Positions 38,238 to 49,827 of a DNA stretch of 64,000 nt are shown one piece after another; the first letter of the stretch is position 1; each line of letters opens with the position of its first letter. A program made the translations under genes and the position numbers. The notes under the pieces were generated by a model that searched no databases, was not told where the DNA came from, and saw only the letters and a program-made list of their open reading frames with translations. This DNA comes from Megamerina dolium (lineage: Eukaryota > Arthropoda > Insecta > Diptera > Megamerinidae). The stretch spans positions 34,386,501 to 34,450,500 of the forward strand of contig OY978526.1 of the NCBI GenBank assembly GCA_963854835.1, given 5' to 3'.

Positions 38238-39997
38238 CTAATGAATATTGTCAATGATAGCGCAGGTAAATTCCTGTGTAGTCGACGTCCCACCTATGTC
38301 TTCGGTTCGCACTTTGCCATCGGTCAGAACCTTGTTAATGGCATTTGTTATCGCATCGCTGTAAGCCGGCATATTAATGTGACGCAATAGTTTAGCACCG
38401 CAAAGCAGAATAGCGGTGGGATTGGCCACGTTCATACCCTCGGCCCCAGAGAAAGTGTGACGTGCTCCCTAAAATTAAAAGAATAATAATCCGTACAGAT
38501 TAATAAATCAACCATTTGTTCAACACAATTAATACATGTATATTTACTAACCGGTTCAAAAACGGCCGTTTGGGCAGAGTAAGAAGCGCCAGCAACCACA
38601 CCAGCTCCACCAACCAAACCACTTGTTAAATTGTCAAGAATATTACCATATAAATTTGGTGTAACCAATATGTCAAACTATGGAAGAATGCATAAAAAAT
38701 TATTTGATTGTGTTCATTCCACTGCCAAAAAAATAGGTCTTGTTATTAGCAGCGGAATATAAAGTGTGGTATATCTTGTAGCGTCCACAAAATATTTTGG
38801 CTCAGTAGAAAGCCATTTGTGCTGGTAAAAACAGAATATTTTTTTGGTGAGGCATTATTAATGTTCTGATTTCCCAGAACATACTTGATTCGGGTTCTGT
38901 ACGAGTTGCATTGTTGTATTGTCCACAATCATTTTCTCAAACTGAATGCGCGAATAAAATTTAGCCATGTCTTCGCATGATTTTAAAAATAGACCATCAC
39001 TCAGCTTCATGATGTTTGCCTTGTGAACGACTGTGATCTTCTTGCGCTTATTCATAACAGCGTAATTAAAAGCAAAGTTTGCTATGCGCTTAGACTTCGT
39101 GGCAGTTATAATCTTTAAAGATTCTATAACGCCCGGTATTGATTCGTGCTCGAGGGCCGAGTATTCACCTTCAGTTTGCTCGCGAATTATAACGATATCG
39201 ATATCCTTATGACGGGTTTCAATGCCTGGTAAACTTCGAACGTGGACTACGTTTGCAAACAAATCTAAATCATTTCGAAGCTTCATATTGAGTGTTTGTA
39301 GTTCTCCAGTATCACCGATTTGCGGTGTGGCTAAGACACCCTATTCGGAAGAGTAGAGTAGTATTGCTTTTGATTTTAATCGCAAAAGAAAATGGTAATC
39401 ACATTATTATTAAACCTTAATGCATACTCGATTCTTTTGAACTGAAGCGACAACGTCTTCCAATTTGTCGCTCAATTCAGGGTTGATTTCAGAAAGGAAA
39501 TACGATTCAAATTCCACGGGAACATTAGCTGCCTGAAAACAATAAATTAGCACGATTAACATCAATACAACACATTCATATAGCGAATTTTATAGGTTGC
39601 CTTAAAGACTTGTTCCAACGCACACACTAATTCCTGGCCCACACCATCTCCGGGAATAAGAGTACAAGTCGTTTTGTTGGTACCATGTGTGCAGGAATCC
39701 TGTACAGATTTTGACAAAATATATGTTTAATTCAATTTCCGGATAAACGTTTTAAAGAGTACTCACAGAGGTAGCACGTCCAGTGGTATGAAGGATTTGC
39801 GATGTCGTCGTCTGCAGTGATTTTATGAAATGTAATAATACAAAATACACAAAAGTTGTGATTTTAGTCTCAAATTTTTTTCTTTTTTTATGAACTTTGT
39901 AGTCGTTTCCGATGTTCATATCATCGCAACTAAACTACTTTAAACTGCTACATACCTTCATGAAAACACGACCAAGAGCTCTCGCCAACATTGTCAT
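38238..39997 (-). CDS. NAD-dependent isocitrate dehydrogenase beta subunit, diverged copy A
   Basis: Seven exons on the minus strand: 39997-39956, 39811-39767, 39699-39601, 39532-39416, 39340-38885, 38677-38552 and 38468-38238, giving 371 aa. IDH3 is the mitochondrial matrix TCA enzyme that oxidises isocitrate to 2-oxoglutarate with NAD; the beta subunit is needed for assembly and activity. Visible are a basic, Arg-rich N-terminus like a mitochondrial presequence, [38 protein letters not shown] and [19 protein letters not shown]. NLYGNIxDN is characteristic of beta rather than alpha. Exon lengths equal copy B exactly, yet the protein is clearly diverged, including GVGPE to GVGQE. Exon 3 uses a GC donor (AAG|GCAACC at 39600). 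All frames are open, so it is not an obvious pseudogene. A tissue-restricted, perhaps testis, role is plausible. Confidence 0.88.
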
Positions 39998-40903
39998 AGT
40001 TAGATATTAATTTATCCTTAAAATTATATACACAGTATAATCTGCAATTAGCACATGAACCTTTACGAATCGATTCCCTACTATACTTACCAATTACTTT
40101 CAACAAATGCAATCCAAAAAAATTATATTCCTAAACTGACAAGAAAAAAAACACCATCAAGATATACAAATAAAGCAGAGCAAGTAATATGAATGTATAC
40201 AAGTAAAATAAACCCTTCGGCATTCACTAATTAAAAATTGCAATAACAAATATTTGCGCAAACAAGCTGAATTAAATTTATTACATCATTATCGTCATCA
40301 TCTCAGCTTTAAATTTCTGATAAATTTACAATTTCATTTTCTGAACTTAACAAAACATAGTAGTTACTTTAAGATTTGCATTAATCGGTAACTAACATAA
40401 AAATATTACATTATACAATATTTATGAGTGCGAATCCGATATCAGTATCACTCCATAAATTTTATGTATTTATCAATTAATCATAATCATAATGAAATAA
40501 TTTAAGAAATTAAGCTACTAGGACAAAAATGTTGAAACTATAAAATAAATACAACAAAACTCTGCCGCACTACACACAGAGCATTATGTAAATATGGTAA
40601 TTGAGGCGGTTGGACAAAACTTTAAAAAAATATTCGCCAAAATAATACTTAAAATCATTAGAGTTTTACAAAGTGAACTAATATGAGGGGCATGAAACAG
40701 AAAATAGTAATAATAATAAGTAATGGTAAAACATAAAAAAGACTGGGGTTAAATAGTGTTTTGCTGATCTTCCTTCATTGGCTTGGATATGCATCGCACA
40801 GTATACTGCAATCAGCTTAAATTATATTGGCGGATCTGAAAAGCAGTGACCGTCGTCCATTCAATGATGCTAAATTTCAACAGCTACTTGCGATTACGTC
40901 AAT
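39998..40903 (-). other. Promoter/5' UTR of Idh3b copy A and 3' flank of copy B
   Basis: On the minus strand a donor-like TTG|GTAAGTATAG near 40090 and an acceptor just upstream of the ATG suggest a 5' UTR intron. Similar sequence (CTGCAATTAGxACAT, then CTTACCAA on the + strand) flanks copy B at 42590-42650, so the duplication carried the promoter and leader. The rest (40150-40900) is AT-rich spacer with no gene that I can see. Confidence 0.5.
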
Positions 40904-42523
40904 TTAGTGAATATTCGCCATGACAGCGCGTGTGAAGTCCTGTGTCGTTGACTGGCCACCTACATCTTTGGTTCGCACTTTACCGTCGGTTAAAACTTTG
41001 TTAATGGCATTGCTGATCATTTCGCTGTATGTTGGCAAATTGATGTGGCGCAAGAGTTTCGTACCACAAAGAAGCATAGCAGTGGGATTGGCGACATTCT
41101 TACCAACTGCTTCGGAAAAAGTGTGACGTGCACCCTAAAAATCAAAAATATTTATATTACTTAGCCCATTAATATCTCTTATCATCTCAATGGATAAATA
41201 CTAACTGGCTCAAACACCACTGTTTCGGCAGAATAAGAAGCGCCAGCAACCACACCAGCTCCACCAACCAAACCAGAGGCTAAGTTATCGACAATATTGC
41301 CATATAAATTTGGTGTGACCATTACATCAAACTAAATAAATAAGCAGACAAAATTATATTCATATACATACTTATATCATATTGTTATTGCAAATACCTG
41401 ATTCGGGTTCGAGACCATTTGCATTGTCGTATTGTCCACAATCATCTTCTCAAACTGAATACGTGGATAAAGTTTAGCCATCTCTTCGCATGATCTTAAA
41501 AATAAACCGTCACCCAATTTCATGATGTTTGCCTTGTGAACAGCTGTGACCTTCTTACGATTATTCTTGGTGGCATAATCAAAAGCAAACTTTGCTATGC
41601 GCATCGATTTCTTAGCAGTTATAATCTTTAGGCATTCTACAATGCCAGGTACTGACTCGTGCTCGAGAGCCGAATATTCTCCTTCAGTTTGCTCGCGAAT
41701 TATAACCATATCGATATCCTTGTGACGGGTTTTAATTCCAGGTAAACTACGTACATGCACTACGTTTGCATATAAATCTAAATCATTGCGAAGTTTCATA
41801 TTGAGCGTTTGCAGCTCCCCAGCAACACTATAATCCGGTGTGGCTAAGATACCCTATTTAAAATAGCAAAAAAAAATCGTTTAAACAGTAAGCTTATTTT
41901 AATATCAAATAGGTACCTTAATGCAAACTTTATTCTTTTGAATTGAAGCTACAACATCTTCCAGTTTGGCACTCAAAACAGGATTAACTTCCGAAAGAAA
42001 ATACGGCTCAAAGTCGACTGGAACATTGGCTGCCTGAAAGTGATCAATTACACATTGCAGTCAACGTATTTATGTATTAAAACTCTTGGGATACCTTAAA
42101 TACTTCTTGTAATGCATACACTAGTTCAGGACCGACACCATCTCCTGGAATCAGAGTACAAGTTGTCCTGTTGGCATCATGTGTGCCGGAGTCCTGTTTA
42201 GGAAACGGCGAAGTAAATGTTAATCATTTTGTGGACGGACACTTTCCGGAAAAATCTTAGTATACTCACCGATTTAGCAACTCCAGTGGTATGTATCGAA
42301 CGTGCTGCTGTCGCCTGTAAAAAATAAACTTGTGAAATTCAGTACAAAATATAGAAGAGCAATGAAATAAAATTCTCAAGGATTTTAACCTCAAACTTCG
42401 CAAATTTTTGTACTAGCTTTGTAGACACGGTCGTTGCTGATGTTTATGTAAGCACTTTTCAATTGCTCTAAAGAAACTTACCTGCATCAAAGTGCGACCA
42501 AGTGCTCTCGCCAACATTGCCAT
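40904..42523 (-). CDS. Idh3b: NAD-dependent isocitrate dehydrogenase beta subunit, canonical copy B
   Basis: Seven exons on the minus strand: 42523-42482, 42314-42270, 42193-42095, 42033-41917, 41853-41398, 41331-41206 and 41134-40904, all GT-AG, giving 371 aa. The N-terminus ([13 protein letters not shown]) resembles a mitochondrial presequence. Motifs are [57 protein letters not shown] and [18 protein letters not shown]. The protein works with the alpha and gamma subunits in the TCA cycle. It keeps the family residues that copy A has changed, and all introns are canonical, so it is taken as the housekeeping gene. It starts with two near-adjacent ATGs (42523 and 42517). A 5' UTR intron is likely, with a donor near 42640. 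Confidence 0.93.
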
Positions 42524-44137
42524 AATTGGATGTTAATTTATTTATTGTTGAAATAAGCTATAGTCCTTAAATTAAATATAAATAGTGTAGTCTGCAATTA
42601 GAACATAAAATTCCACAAAGCAATTCTCTGCTGCACTTACCAAATGAGCACACACAGACTGACAGTTCTTATTCGGCTTTATTCCATATTCTCTCTTCAT
42701 GCCTTTTCGACAATTACCTATGCTCACACAGACAATATCAAAGAATCTTTATCTTCAAGGTAAAGAAATACGCCAGTGTAGTGAAGAAATAACAACGAAC
42801 TCATATGGAAAGCATGGGACTACAGTTTCCAATTGTTTGGCCTAGTACTTTACAATCCACAAAAATTAATGAAAGAAAGCACAATTTTCAAACTACTTCA
42901 ACACCGTTTTGAAGTTTCTGTGCACGCCAAATAAAATGTAATGGATCTAATGCTGATACTTCATTGACAAAATAGGTTTTATCACCAACATCATATAATT
43001 TTTACTGGTTTTTCCTTCACGTACTTTTTCTTACAATTTTCTGTTTGTGAGAATATATTTCTCAATTTTGATTTTACTCTCGTTGCAAATTTTTACCGGA
43101 AAAGTACGTGAACAAACATTATAAATGTAAAAAAACTAATATAATTATTGTTAGATTTAGAAATGAGCACTGAACAAATGGAAGGAAGCACGTTCCATTC
43201 AAATTATTTATTATTTATATTATTCAGTTACGTTTCTGATATAGTAAACATCTCCAATAACAACTAATTTAGATGCTCAATTTAGCAATAAATTCCATGA
43301 ACTGGACAAAGTCCATAAGCTGTTTTTGATCTTCACTTTTTTTCATGAACATCATCATTTGGCGCTTTGACCTTCTGAACAACGCCACTATATGTTACTC
43401 GTTCCTTTGTTGACTCTTTCTAGTTCAGATTAAATCCCTCTAATACAAACCTTATGCATTTCGTATTTTTGTATAGAATGTCTCGTAGTACTCTTTAGTC
43501 TCGTCGTTGTATTGAGATGATCTGTTAAGTACTCATAATTTCAGCAGTTTTGTAAGTTATGCGTTTTAAATATTTCTTAATTAAATTTTTTTTCTAATTA
43601 TTTAAAATTTTTAAATAAAATTGTTTAAAAACACCTTTAAAATTTGATAAAAATATTCACTTAAGAAATACTAATGTGATTTCATTTTGCGGTGACCCTC
43701 ATTTAGAAATTGTTTCATACAAGAGAAATCCACGTTACTTCACCGTATAACTTTAAGACCATAGTGTTATCTCTTATCTTATTTGGCCATTATTTACAAT
43801 CAGAAACACTTGACATTCAGTGACATTCTATCAAATAGGATTTTATTTATATTAAAAATCATTTATTTTATTATAAATTTCAAATGTAAACCAATTGGAT
43901 ATTGATTGTCGTACAAAAATTCTAAATTAAAAAAAAAAACAAAAAAAATTATATTGCAATTCCCGGATGGCATTAAAAGTTACAAGAACAACATTACTAA
44001 ATCAATACTTCCGATTATATTCATCAAGTCCTACGACAAGCTTACATTCCGCACCCAACAGGTAAGAAGTATGATAGTTTACGCTAAAAAGAAACATTAT
44101 AGTTTTTATATTTTTTCCCTCAAGATCCTATCCAAAA
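42524..44137. other. Divergent spacer between Idh3b and the FAHD2 gene
   Basis: AT-rich sequence holding the leader of Idh3b copy B (to about 42.65 kb) and, at the right, the presumed promoter of the FAHD2 gene. A small inverted pair, TTCACGTACTTTT (43016-43028) and AAAAGTACGTGAA (43100-43112), could form a hairpin with a loop of about 70 bp. No further gene was recognised. The ORF at 43906-44163 starts at a TTG and is low-complexity. Confidence 0.5.
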
Positions 44138-45318
44138 ATGCGTTTTGTACAGTTCTCACGTAAAAACGATAGACGTAAGCGTTTAGGTGTTGTCTCTGAG
44201 GACGGAGTATCTTTAATTGAGTTGTCAGGAGGTACATGTGTAGCCAATGATATGGTCACTTTCATTTCTCAAAATATATCCATGCAAGAGATTGAAAGTA
44301 AGTTGGAAAATTTGAAGTCGGAAAGGATTACGGACTCACACGTACTTTTGCCACCCATTACTAATCCTGGGAAAATAATTTGTGTTGGCTTAAATTATAA
44401 AGATCATTGCGAAGAACAGAAAAAAGAACCGCCTAAAAGTCCTATGTTCTTTAGCAAATTCACAAACGCTATAGTTGGGCCGAGAGATAACATTATCGCG
44501 CACAAGATAAGCAATGTGATATTATACTTTTACTCTTTATATTATGCAAATGCTGTGAAAATGTATATTTATTGTTGAATATTGTAGAAAATTGATTGGG
44601 AAGTCGAATTGGTTGTAGTCATTGGCAAAAAGACTAAATCGGTGGCACCCGAACAGGCGATGGATTACGTTTTTGGCTACACCATCGCCCAGGATATATC
44701 GGCAAGGGATTGGCAAAAAGAACGTAATGGTGGACAATTTTTAATTGGAAAATCAATGGATACTTTTTGTCCACTGGGACCATCACTGGTTCACAAAGGT
44801 GCAATAAAAAATGTAAACGACTTGAATATGAAAACATTCGTGAATGGTGTAGAGAAACAGAATGGCAATACCAGTGGAATGATTTTTAAAATCGAAGATC
44901 TTATAAGTCGACTATCACAGTATGTGTTTACATAAATTATATAAATACAGGGTGTCCCAAAACTCGAAGTCTAATTGGTAACATGCAATCCAAGTCGTCA
45001 TCGGGTTTTTCTGTTATTTTTTCAAAGCAGCCTATGACTAACCTTTCGTTTGTTCCCCATTGGACGTTCAATTTTGGGACACCCTGTAAATAGATGTTTG
45101 CGTATGTGTATAATTATATGTATATAACATTATGTTTATATATTCTCATTTCCATTTATAGATGCGTTACACTCGAGCCAGGAGATATAATTCTGACTGG
45201 TACACCAAAAGGTGTTGGTATGTATAGAAACCCACCAGAATATTTGAAACCAGGTGATATCGTGGAAAGTGAAATCCAGTGTCTTGGAAAATTGATCAAC
45301 AAAGTCGTTGAACCTTAA
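44138..45318 (+). CDS. Fumarylacetoacetate hydrolase domain-containing protein 2 (FAHD2-like)
   Basis: Three exons, 44138-44515, 44588-44919 and 45162-45318, GT-AG, giving 288 aa. The ATG begins [11 protein letters not shown], as expected for FAHD2. Family features are [43 protein letters not shown] (acidic metal-ligand pair ExE), ISARDWQ (the third metal ligand), TGTPKGVG and LEPGDII. FAH-fold enzymes are Mg-dependent hydrolases or decarboxylases of beta-diketo-type acids; the substrate of FAHD2 is not established, so no pathway is claimed. The fold core and ligands are intact. Intron 2 contains a 139-bp inverted-repeat element. It converges on mRpL35 about 280 bp downstream. Confidence 0.92.
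44948..45086. mobile_element. 139-bp MITE with TA target duplication
   Basis: Perfect 15-bp terminal inverted repeats, CAGGGTGTCCCAAAA on the left and TTTTGGGACACCCTG on the right, are flanked by TA on both sides (44946-44947 and 45087-45088). Length, TA duplication and lack of coding capacity fit a Tc1/mariner-type non-autonomous element. It sits entirely within intron 2 of the FAHD2-like gene, leaving both splice sites intact. Confidence 0.85.
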
Positions 45319-45598
45319 AAACCTGAATGTCCTTGAGCCATTACTTTATGAATAAAGTCTAAAATTGTCTTATTTGAATATGTTAAATTTTTTGTAAACA
45401 AAATTATTGTAAATTCTTTGTATGCAAAATTATTGTAAATTTGTTGTAAACAAAATTATTGATTGTCAGTCTACATATATTTTGTTATAAAACTTAGACG
45501 TGTTAATAAAATAAATAACTCGTACGAATTTGGTTATTTTTTAACTATGACATCAAATATTATATATGTAGAGTATGACGTTTAATGACAAAATATAT

Positions 45599-46195
45599 TT
45601 AAACTTTAAAGGTCTTTCCTTTGGTTGCAAAGAATTCATCTCTCTTGTGATATGGTTCGTATGGGTCATCTATATAATACTTTGGACGACGCCAATATCT
45701 TGTTACCATTGAATCCAGTAGCCAACTTTGTGTTGCATTTGTAAACACATGCTGCCGAAGTCGACGTTTTAGAGCATTTGATTTTTTGAACAGTTTCTTA
45801 TGCCGGCCGGAATGTGTACGAATCCATATGCCCCAATCTAAACGCTTAAAACGTTTCACCACAGCCCTGACCGTTTTACGTTTGCCTTTAACCAGTGAGA
45901 ATTTTGTTACATTACGGGTAGGTTGTTGTTGCTGTACAGGTGCAATAACTCCTGTTTGTAAAAGATTGGTTTGATGCAATATGTTTCTTCCATAAGCAAT
46001 GTTCGGCAAAAAATTTTGCCGTGTCGTCGCTACATTACCAAAATTCGAACAAAAAAATCGCTGACTATAAACGTTAGTTCGCGATTGTGCAACTGTTGCG
46101 GCGGTACGTAGTGCTGAATTCACATTTATTAGATTAATCAAATTGGAAATTGTATCTCATTAAATCTTACCATTTGACAACACGGAACGTAGCAT
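45599..46195 (-). CDS. mRpL35: Mitochondrial ribosomal protein L35 (bL35m)
   Basis: Two exons on the minus strand, 46195-46171 and 46113-45599, joining in phase 1 to 179 aa; the short first exon encodes MLRSVLSN. The basic N-terminal region with few acidic residues suits a mitochondrial presequence. The bL35 core is KGKRKTVRAVVKRFKRLDWG, then RTHSGRHKKLFKKS, then RRLRQHVFTN. The metazoan-specific C-terminal extension follows (LLDSMVTRYWRRPKYYIDDP, YEPYHKRDEF). It is a structural protein of the mitochondrial large ribosomal subunit, and its length matches fly bL35m as I recall it. It is divergently arranged with Mitofilin, 405 bp from ATG to ATG. Confidence 0.93.
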
Positions 46196-46600
46196 AATTG
46201 CTTCAAATTTATTCAGTATTTTGATTTTCTCATAAATTTTCAACTCTCCTTATGCCTACAATTTTCTACAACTTCGTAACCACAAATTTGTGATATGTCA
46301 AAATCAGGTGTCATTATTTGGTTATCGATATACATATGCACACACTGCGTGTGCGCTGAAATCCAATTAAATTTTATAGACTTCAAAACATACATTGACG
46401 TTCCTTTTTACACAATATTCTTCAGTCACCTGTGCTGTCATCGTTATATTCCGTTCATATTGTAGTCGTTGCTTTTTGCTCTTTGAGGGGAATTGCTGAA
46501 GAGGATACAATCATTTTGCTGTGATCGAAAAAGGGACGAGAGAGACCGGTCCACAGTGTTTTCTGCATTATAAATTCGAAGAAATTACAATTTAATAGAA
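46196..46600. promoter_or_regulatory. Shared divergent promoter region of mRpL35 and Mitofilin
   Basis: The two start codons face away from each other across 405 bp, so both promoters must lie here, or overlap. No TATA box is obvious, as usual for housekeeping fly genes. A TTATCGATA sequence at about 46321 matches the DRE core (TATCGATA) used by DREF-driven housekeeping promoters; this is a pattern match only. Confidence 0.5.
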
Positions 46601-49600
46601 ATGTTTCGTCTGGTCTTGAAGGAACCATGCAAAAGTGCTCTGCAGGTGAGAGAGTGAATCTGCTGCCCCGCACCTAACCCCCGTAGAAGACTTTCGATTT
46701 GGTTGTTATGTCATCTGTCAAAGAAGCACCTGAAATAGTTTTTCCAATGTGTGACTTTTTTTGGAATAACCAAAATTTTGGGATGCTTCTGATATGTTGA
46801 CTTACTAGAATACTCGCATTATATTGTTTAACTTCAAGCACGCATGGGATGAGGCTGAGGTAGAAGATTCAGTTTTGTGCAGAATGCAGCTGGCGCCATC
46901 GTTTATTTTGTTTGTCGTGGATAAACGAAACGCTCGCCTATTCGTTGCTTATATTCAATCTCCCTATGAACCCAAAAATGTAATATATTGACGATGTTTT
47001 TTAATCTTTACCTTTTAATTGAAACAGAAAAGCCTACAACAGCAAAACCGAAGGCAATACAGTAATGGCCTACCTCCAAATGTACGGCAAGCTGGATTTG
47101 GAAAGGTGATTCTACTCTTATCACCAGTAGCAGCTGTTGGTGGTGCAATAACATATGCAAAGTGAGTACATCGACTTCCTCTAATAGGCATTTTGCTCGC
47201 AATACTAACAAAGCGATTTACAGATATGATAAAGATTTTCGAAAAATGCTCGAACAAAATATACCCGGTGCTGAATCACTTATAAAAGTTGCCCTTCAGG
47301 AGGAAAATCCTTTCCAAGGCATTAACAAACAATTAGATAGTGTTTCGAAGCAATTTGAAAGTGTATCCAAGTCAATTGAAGGTGTCACTTCAAGTGTAAC
47401 CGGATTATTTGGTAGCTCTGTAAAAGACCCAACACAAAGTGAGTTTATTTCTTTTGGTATCTTGCACCGAATATATTATCCATATTATATTAATTTCAGA
47501 AACCAACGACGATGTCAAACCTCCAACTTCATCCCAGAAACCCGTACGTGTGATTATACAATACTTTCCTATATCATTTCAATTGATTAATTTTCATATT
47601 TAATTAAAAAGGTGCCTGTGTCCAGTAGTAAAACTGCCAAAACAGAGAGTAAAGTTACTAAAAGTCCCGAACCTGTGAAAGTAGTAAAATCTGTTGAACC
47701 TTTGCCGCATGATGTGTTAGAATTGGAAAATGCTGTAGAAGTAGCCGCTGCCTTGGCAGTAAAGGAATACAATAAAGCCATTAGTATTCTGAAAAAGTAT
47801 GTAACTAACTATGTACATACCTCTCAAATATAGACAAAGCAAAAATGGTAAACATATATATTTGTAAATTGCAATCAGATTCAATGAAGATGTACGAAAA
47901 GTGGTTGACCACGCAGTAGAAAATCTGGACACGTCTTTATGGACAACACTAAAGAATAAGACCAGTGCCCGTGACACATCCGTTGCAACAGCCGAAAAAT
48001 CAGCTCGTGAAGCTATCGAAAAGATTGGTTTGTTCTTGTCGAATATATTTGTAATGTTGCATTATCATTATATGATTAAATTTTTCAGAAAAATGTGAAA
48101 TTGCTTTGAGCAAAGCATCAAATGCTAATAATCATGATCAAATACTAGCGATTCGTAATAAGATTAAAACACTGGTGGATCATATAAATAACGCTAAGGA
48201 TGAACTCTATAAGAATAAAGATATTGCAACTCTGTCGGAAAAGTACTGGAGAAACGTTAGTAAAACCATCTATTCCATTCTGATGCACTCATATATTGCT
48301 TCCATAAATCTGTAGGTAGAAAAGGCTCGACACTACTTTGTGGATGAGATTGAATCCATATTTCCTGGTCTTAATTTGGCTGAACAAAAACTAAACCTAA
48401 CCAAAGAAGATTTGGATTTATTCATTACTCACGCCTATTCACATGTGCTCGCTTATCAGAAAGAATTACAGCGTATGCAAACAGATGGCGAACTACGCCT
48501 GAAGCGTGCTATTGACGCTTTTCGAGGTGATGACAATTCCGCGGCTGTCAAAGCCCAGATAGAGTACCTATTGGAAGAAGAGAGGCGCAAATTGGCCATT
48601 GAAAATCAGAAGAAAATCTTTCAAATTCGTGCTGATGCCGAAAAGGTGTTGCGTCAGCAATTGAAGCAACTAGCTGAGGCGCATATTGACCATTTAAAGG
48701 ATGCCATTGCGTTGAAGGAAAGTGAACTGAAACGAAATTACAGTCGTGAAATGGAGGATAAGCTCGCCGCTGAAAAGGCAAACTATAAATTACAATTGGC
48801 CGCTATGGTGGGTAAAATGCGTGGCATGGATGCAGCATTGCAAGGTGAGTTGACTGTTTTTAAATTTAAAACTTGCCATAATTAACAACTAATAATTGCT
48901 ACACAAACATGCTGCTTTTCCATAGAAATTGACAATGAGTTAAAAGGTATTTTGTCCAAATTTAAATGTTTAGCTACAGGGAAACATATTGCAGTAGGGC
49001 AACAAACAATTGTTGTTTAGTTTAATTTGTTATGACTCAAATGCTTCCTGTTTTAACTTTATTAGCTCGAGCTGAATCGGAGCGCTCTGCTCATCAGGCA
49101 CAAGCCCTTTGGGCGGCGTGCCAAGCATTATGGGCAACTGTGAGAACTGGTGAACCAGGTACTCATTGGAGGAACAAATTACGACCACTGAAAAGTGAAA
49201 TTCAAGCCATTTCGAAGGTCGCCGGTAAGTGTTGAATACATACCTCGAGGCATAGTATATAACAATGTTAATTACTGGTTTTGTCTCATCAGAGGGAGAT
49301 GAGCTAGTCGCTGTGGTTATTCAAAATTTGCCAGTTGAGGCTGAAAAACGTGGAGTATTTCCTGAGGATGCATTGCGCGAACGCTTCCTAAACGTAGAAC
49401 GTGTTGCTCGCAAGCTAGCCCTTATACCAGAGGGTGGTGCCAGTTTGCCCATGTATTTAATATCCTACTTACAATCGTTCTTTATATTAAAACCAGACGA
49501 GCCAATTTCGCATGATGAATTGCAAAACAAACAATTCGATTTCAGCAAATTGGATACATACGACATCCTTAACAGAGCCAGGTAATTAAAATAACACATC

Positions 49601-49827
49601 GATTCTCTACATACATTCAAATGTTCTATGCAATTCAATTCATTCTTAGGTATTTTGTGGATCGTGGAGACCTTATGCAAGCTTTGAAATACATGAACCT
49701 GCTGCAAGGAGCACCACGCAAAATTGCCAGCGATTGGCTGAAAGAAACACGTCTATTGCTGGAAACCCAACAAGCTGCCAACACATTGATGGCACACGCT
49801 GCTGCTAGTGGTCTTTTGTACTTGTAA
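46601..49827 (+). CDS. Mitofilin: MICOS complex subunit MIC60 (Mitofilin)
   Basis: Eleven constitutive exons: 46601-46645, 47028-47161, 47224-47438, 47500-47543, 47612-47796, 47879-48027, 48089-48255, 48316-48844, 49066-49224, 49293-49581 and 49650-49827, all GT-AG and phase-consistent, 697 aa. MIC60 is an inner-membrane protein that forms cristae junctions and contacts the outer membrane. A basic presequence-like N-terminus precedes one membrane helix (about residues 40-57, [18 protein letters not shown]). A Ser/Lys/Pro-rich linker follows, then a long coiled coil in exons 7-8 ([20 protein letters not shown]). The C-terminal mitofilin domain includes [53 protein letters not shown] and [15 protein letters not shown] 21-nt cassette exon may lie in intron 8. 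It converges on Cchl. Confidence 0.95.
48926..48946 (+). other. Candidate 21-nt cassette microexon of Mitofilin
   Basis: Within intron 8 (48845-49065), a TTTTCCATAG acceptor and a GTATTTTG donor bracket exactly 21 nt. Both sides are phase 1, so inclusion would add seven residues (EIDNELK) without shifting the frame. The added residues would extend the coiled coil. Phase and length are seen in the sequence; actual use is unknown. Confidence 0.5.

Noticed and set aside
43906..44163. 85-codon ORF just upstream of the FAHD2 start
   Set aside because: TTG start, Lys/Asn/Ile-rich, overlaps the FAHD2 start in another frame; likely promoter and leader DNA.
46455..46673. Minus-strand ORF across the Mitofilin first exon
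   Set aside because: Antisense of exon 1 and the promoter; no family resemblance.
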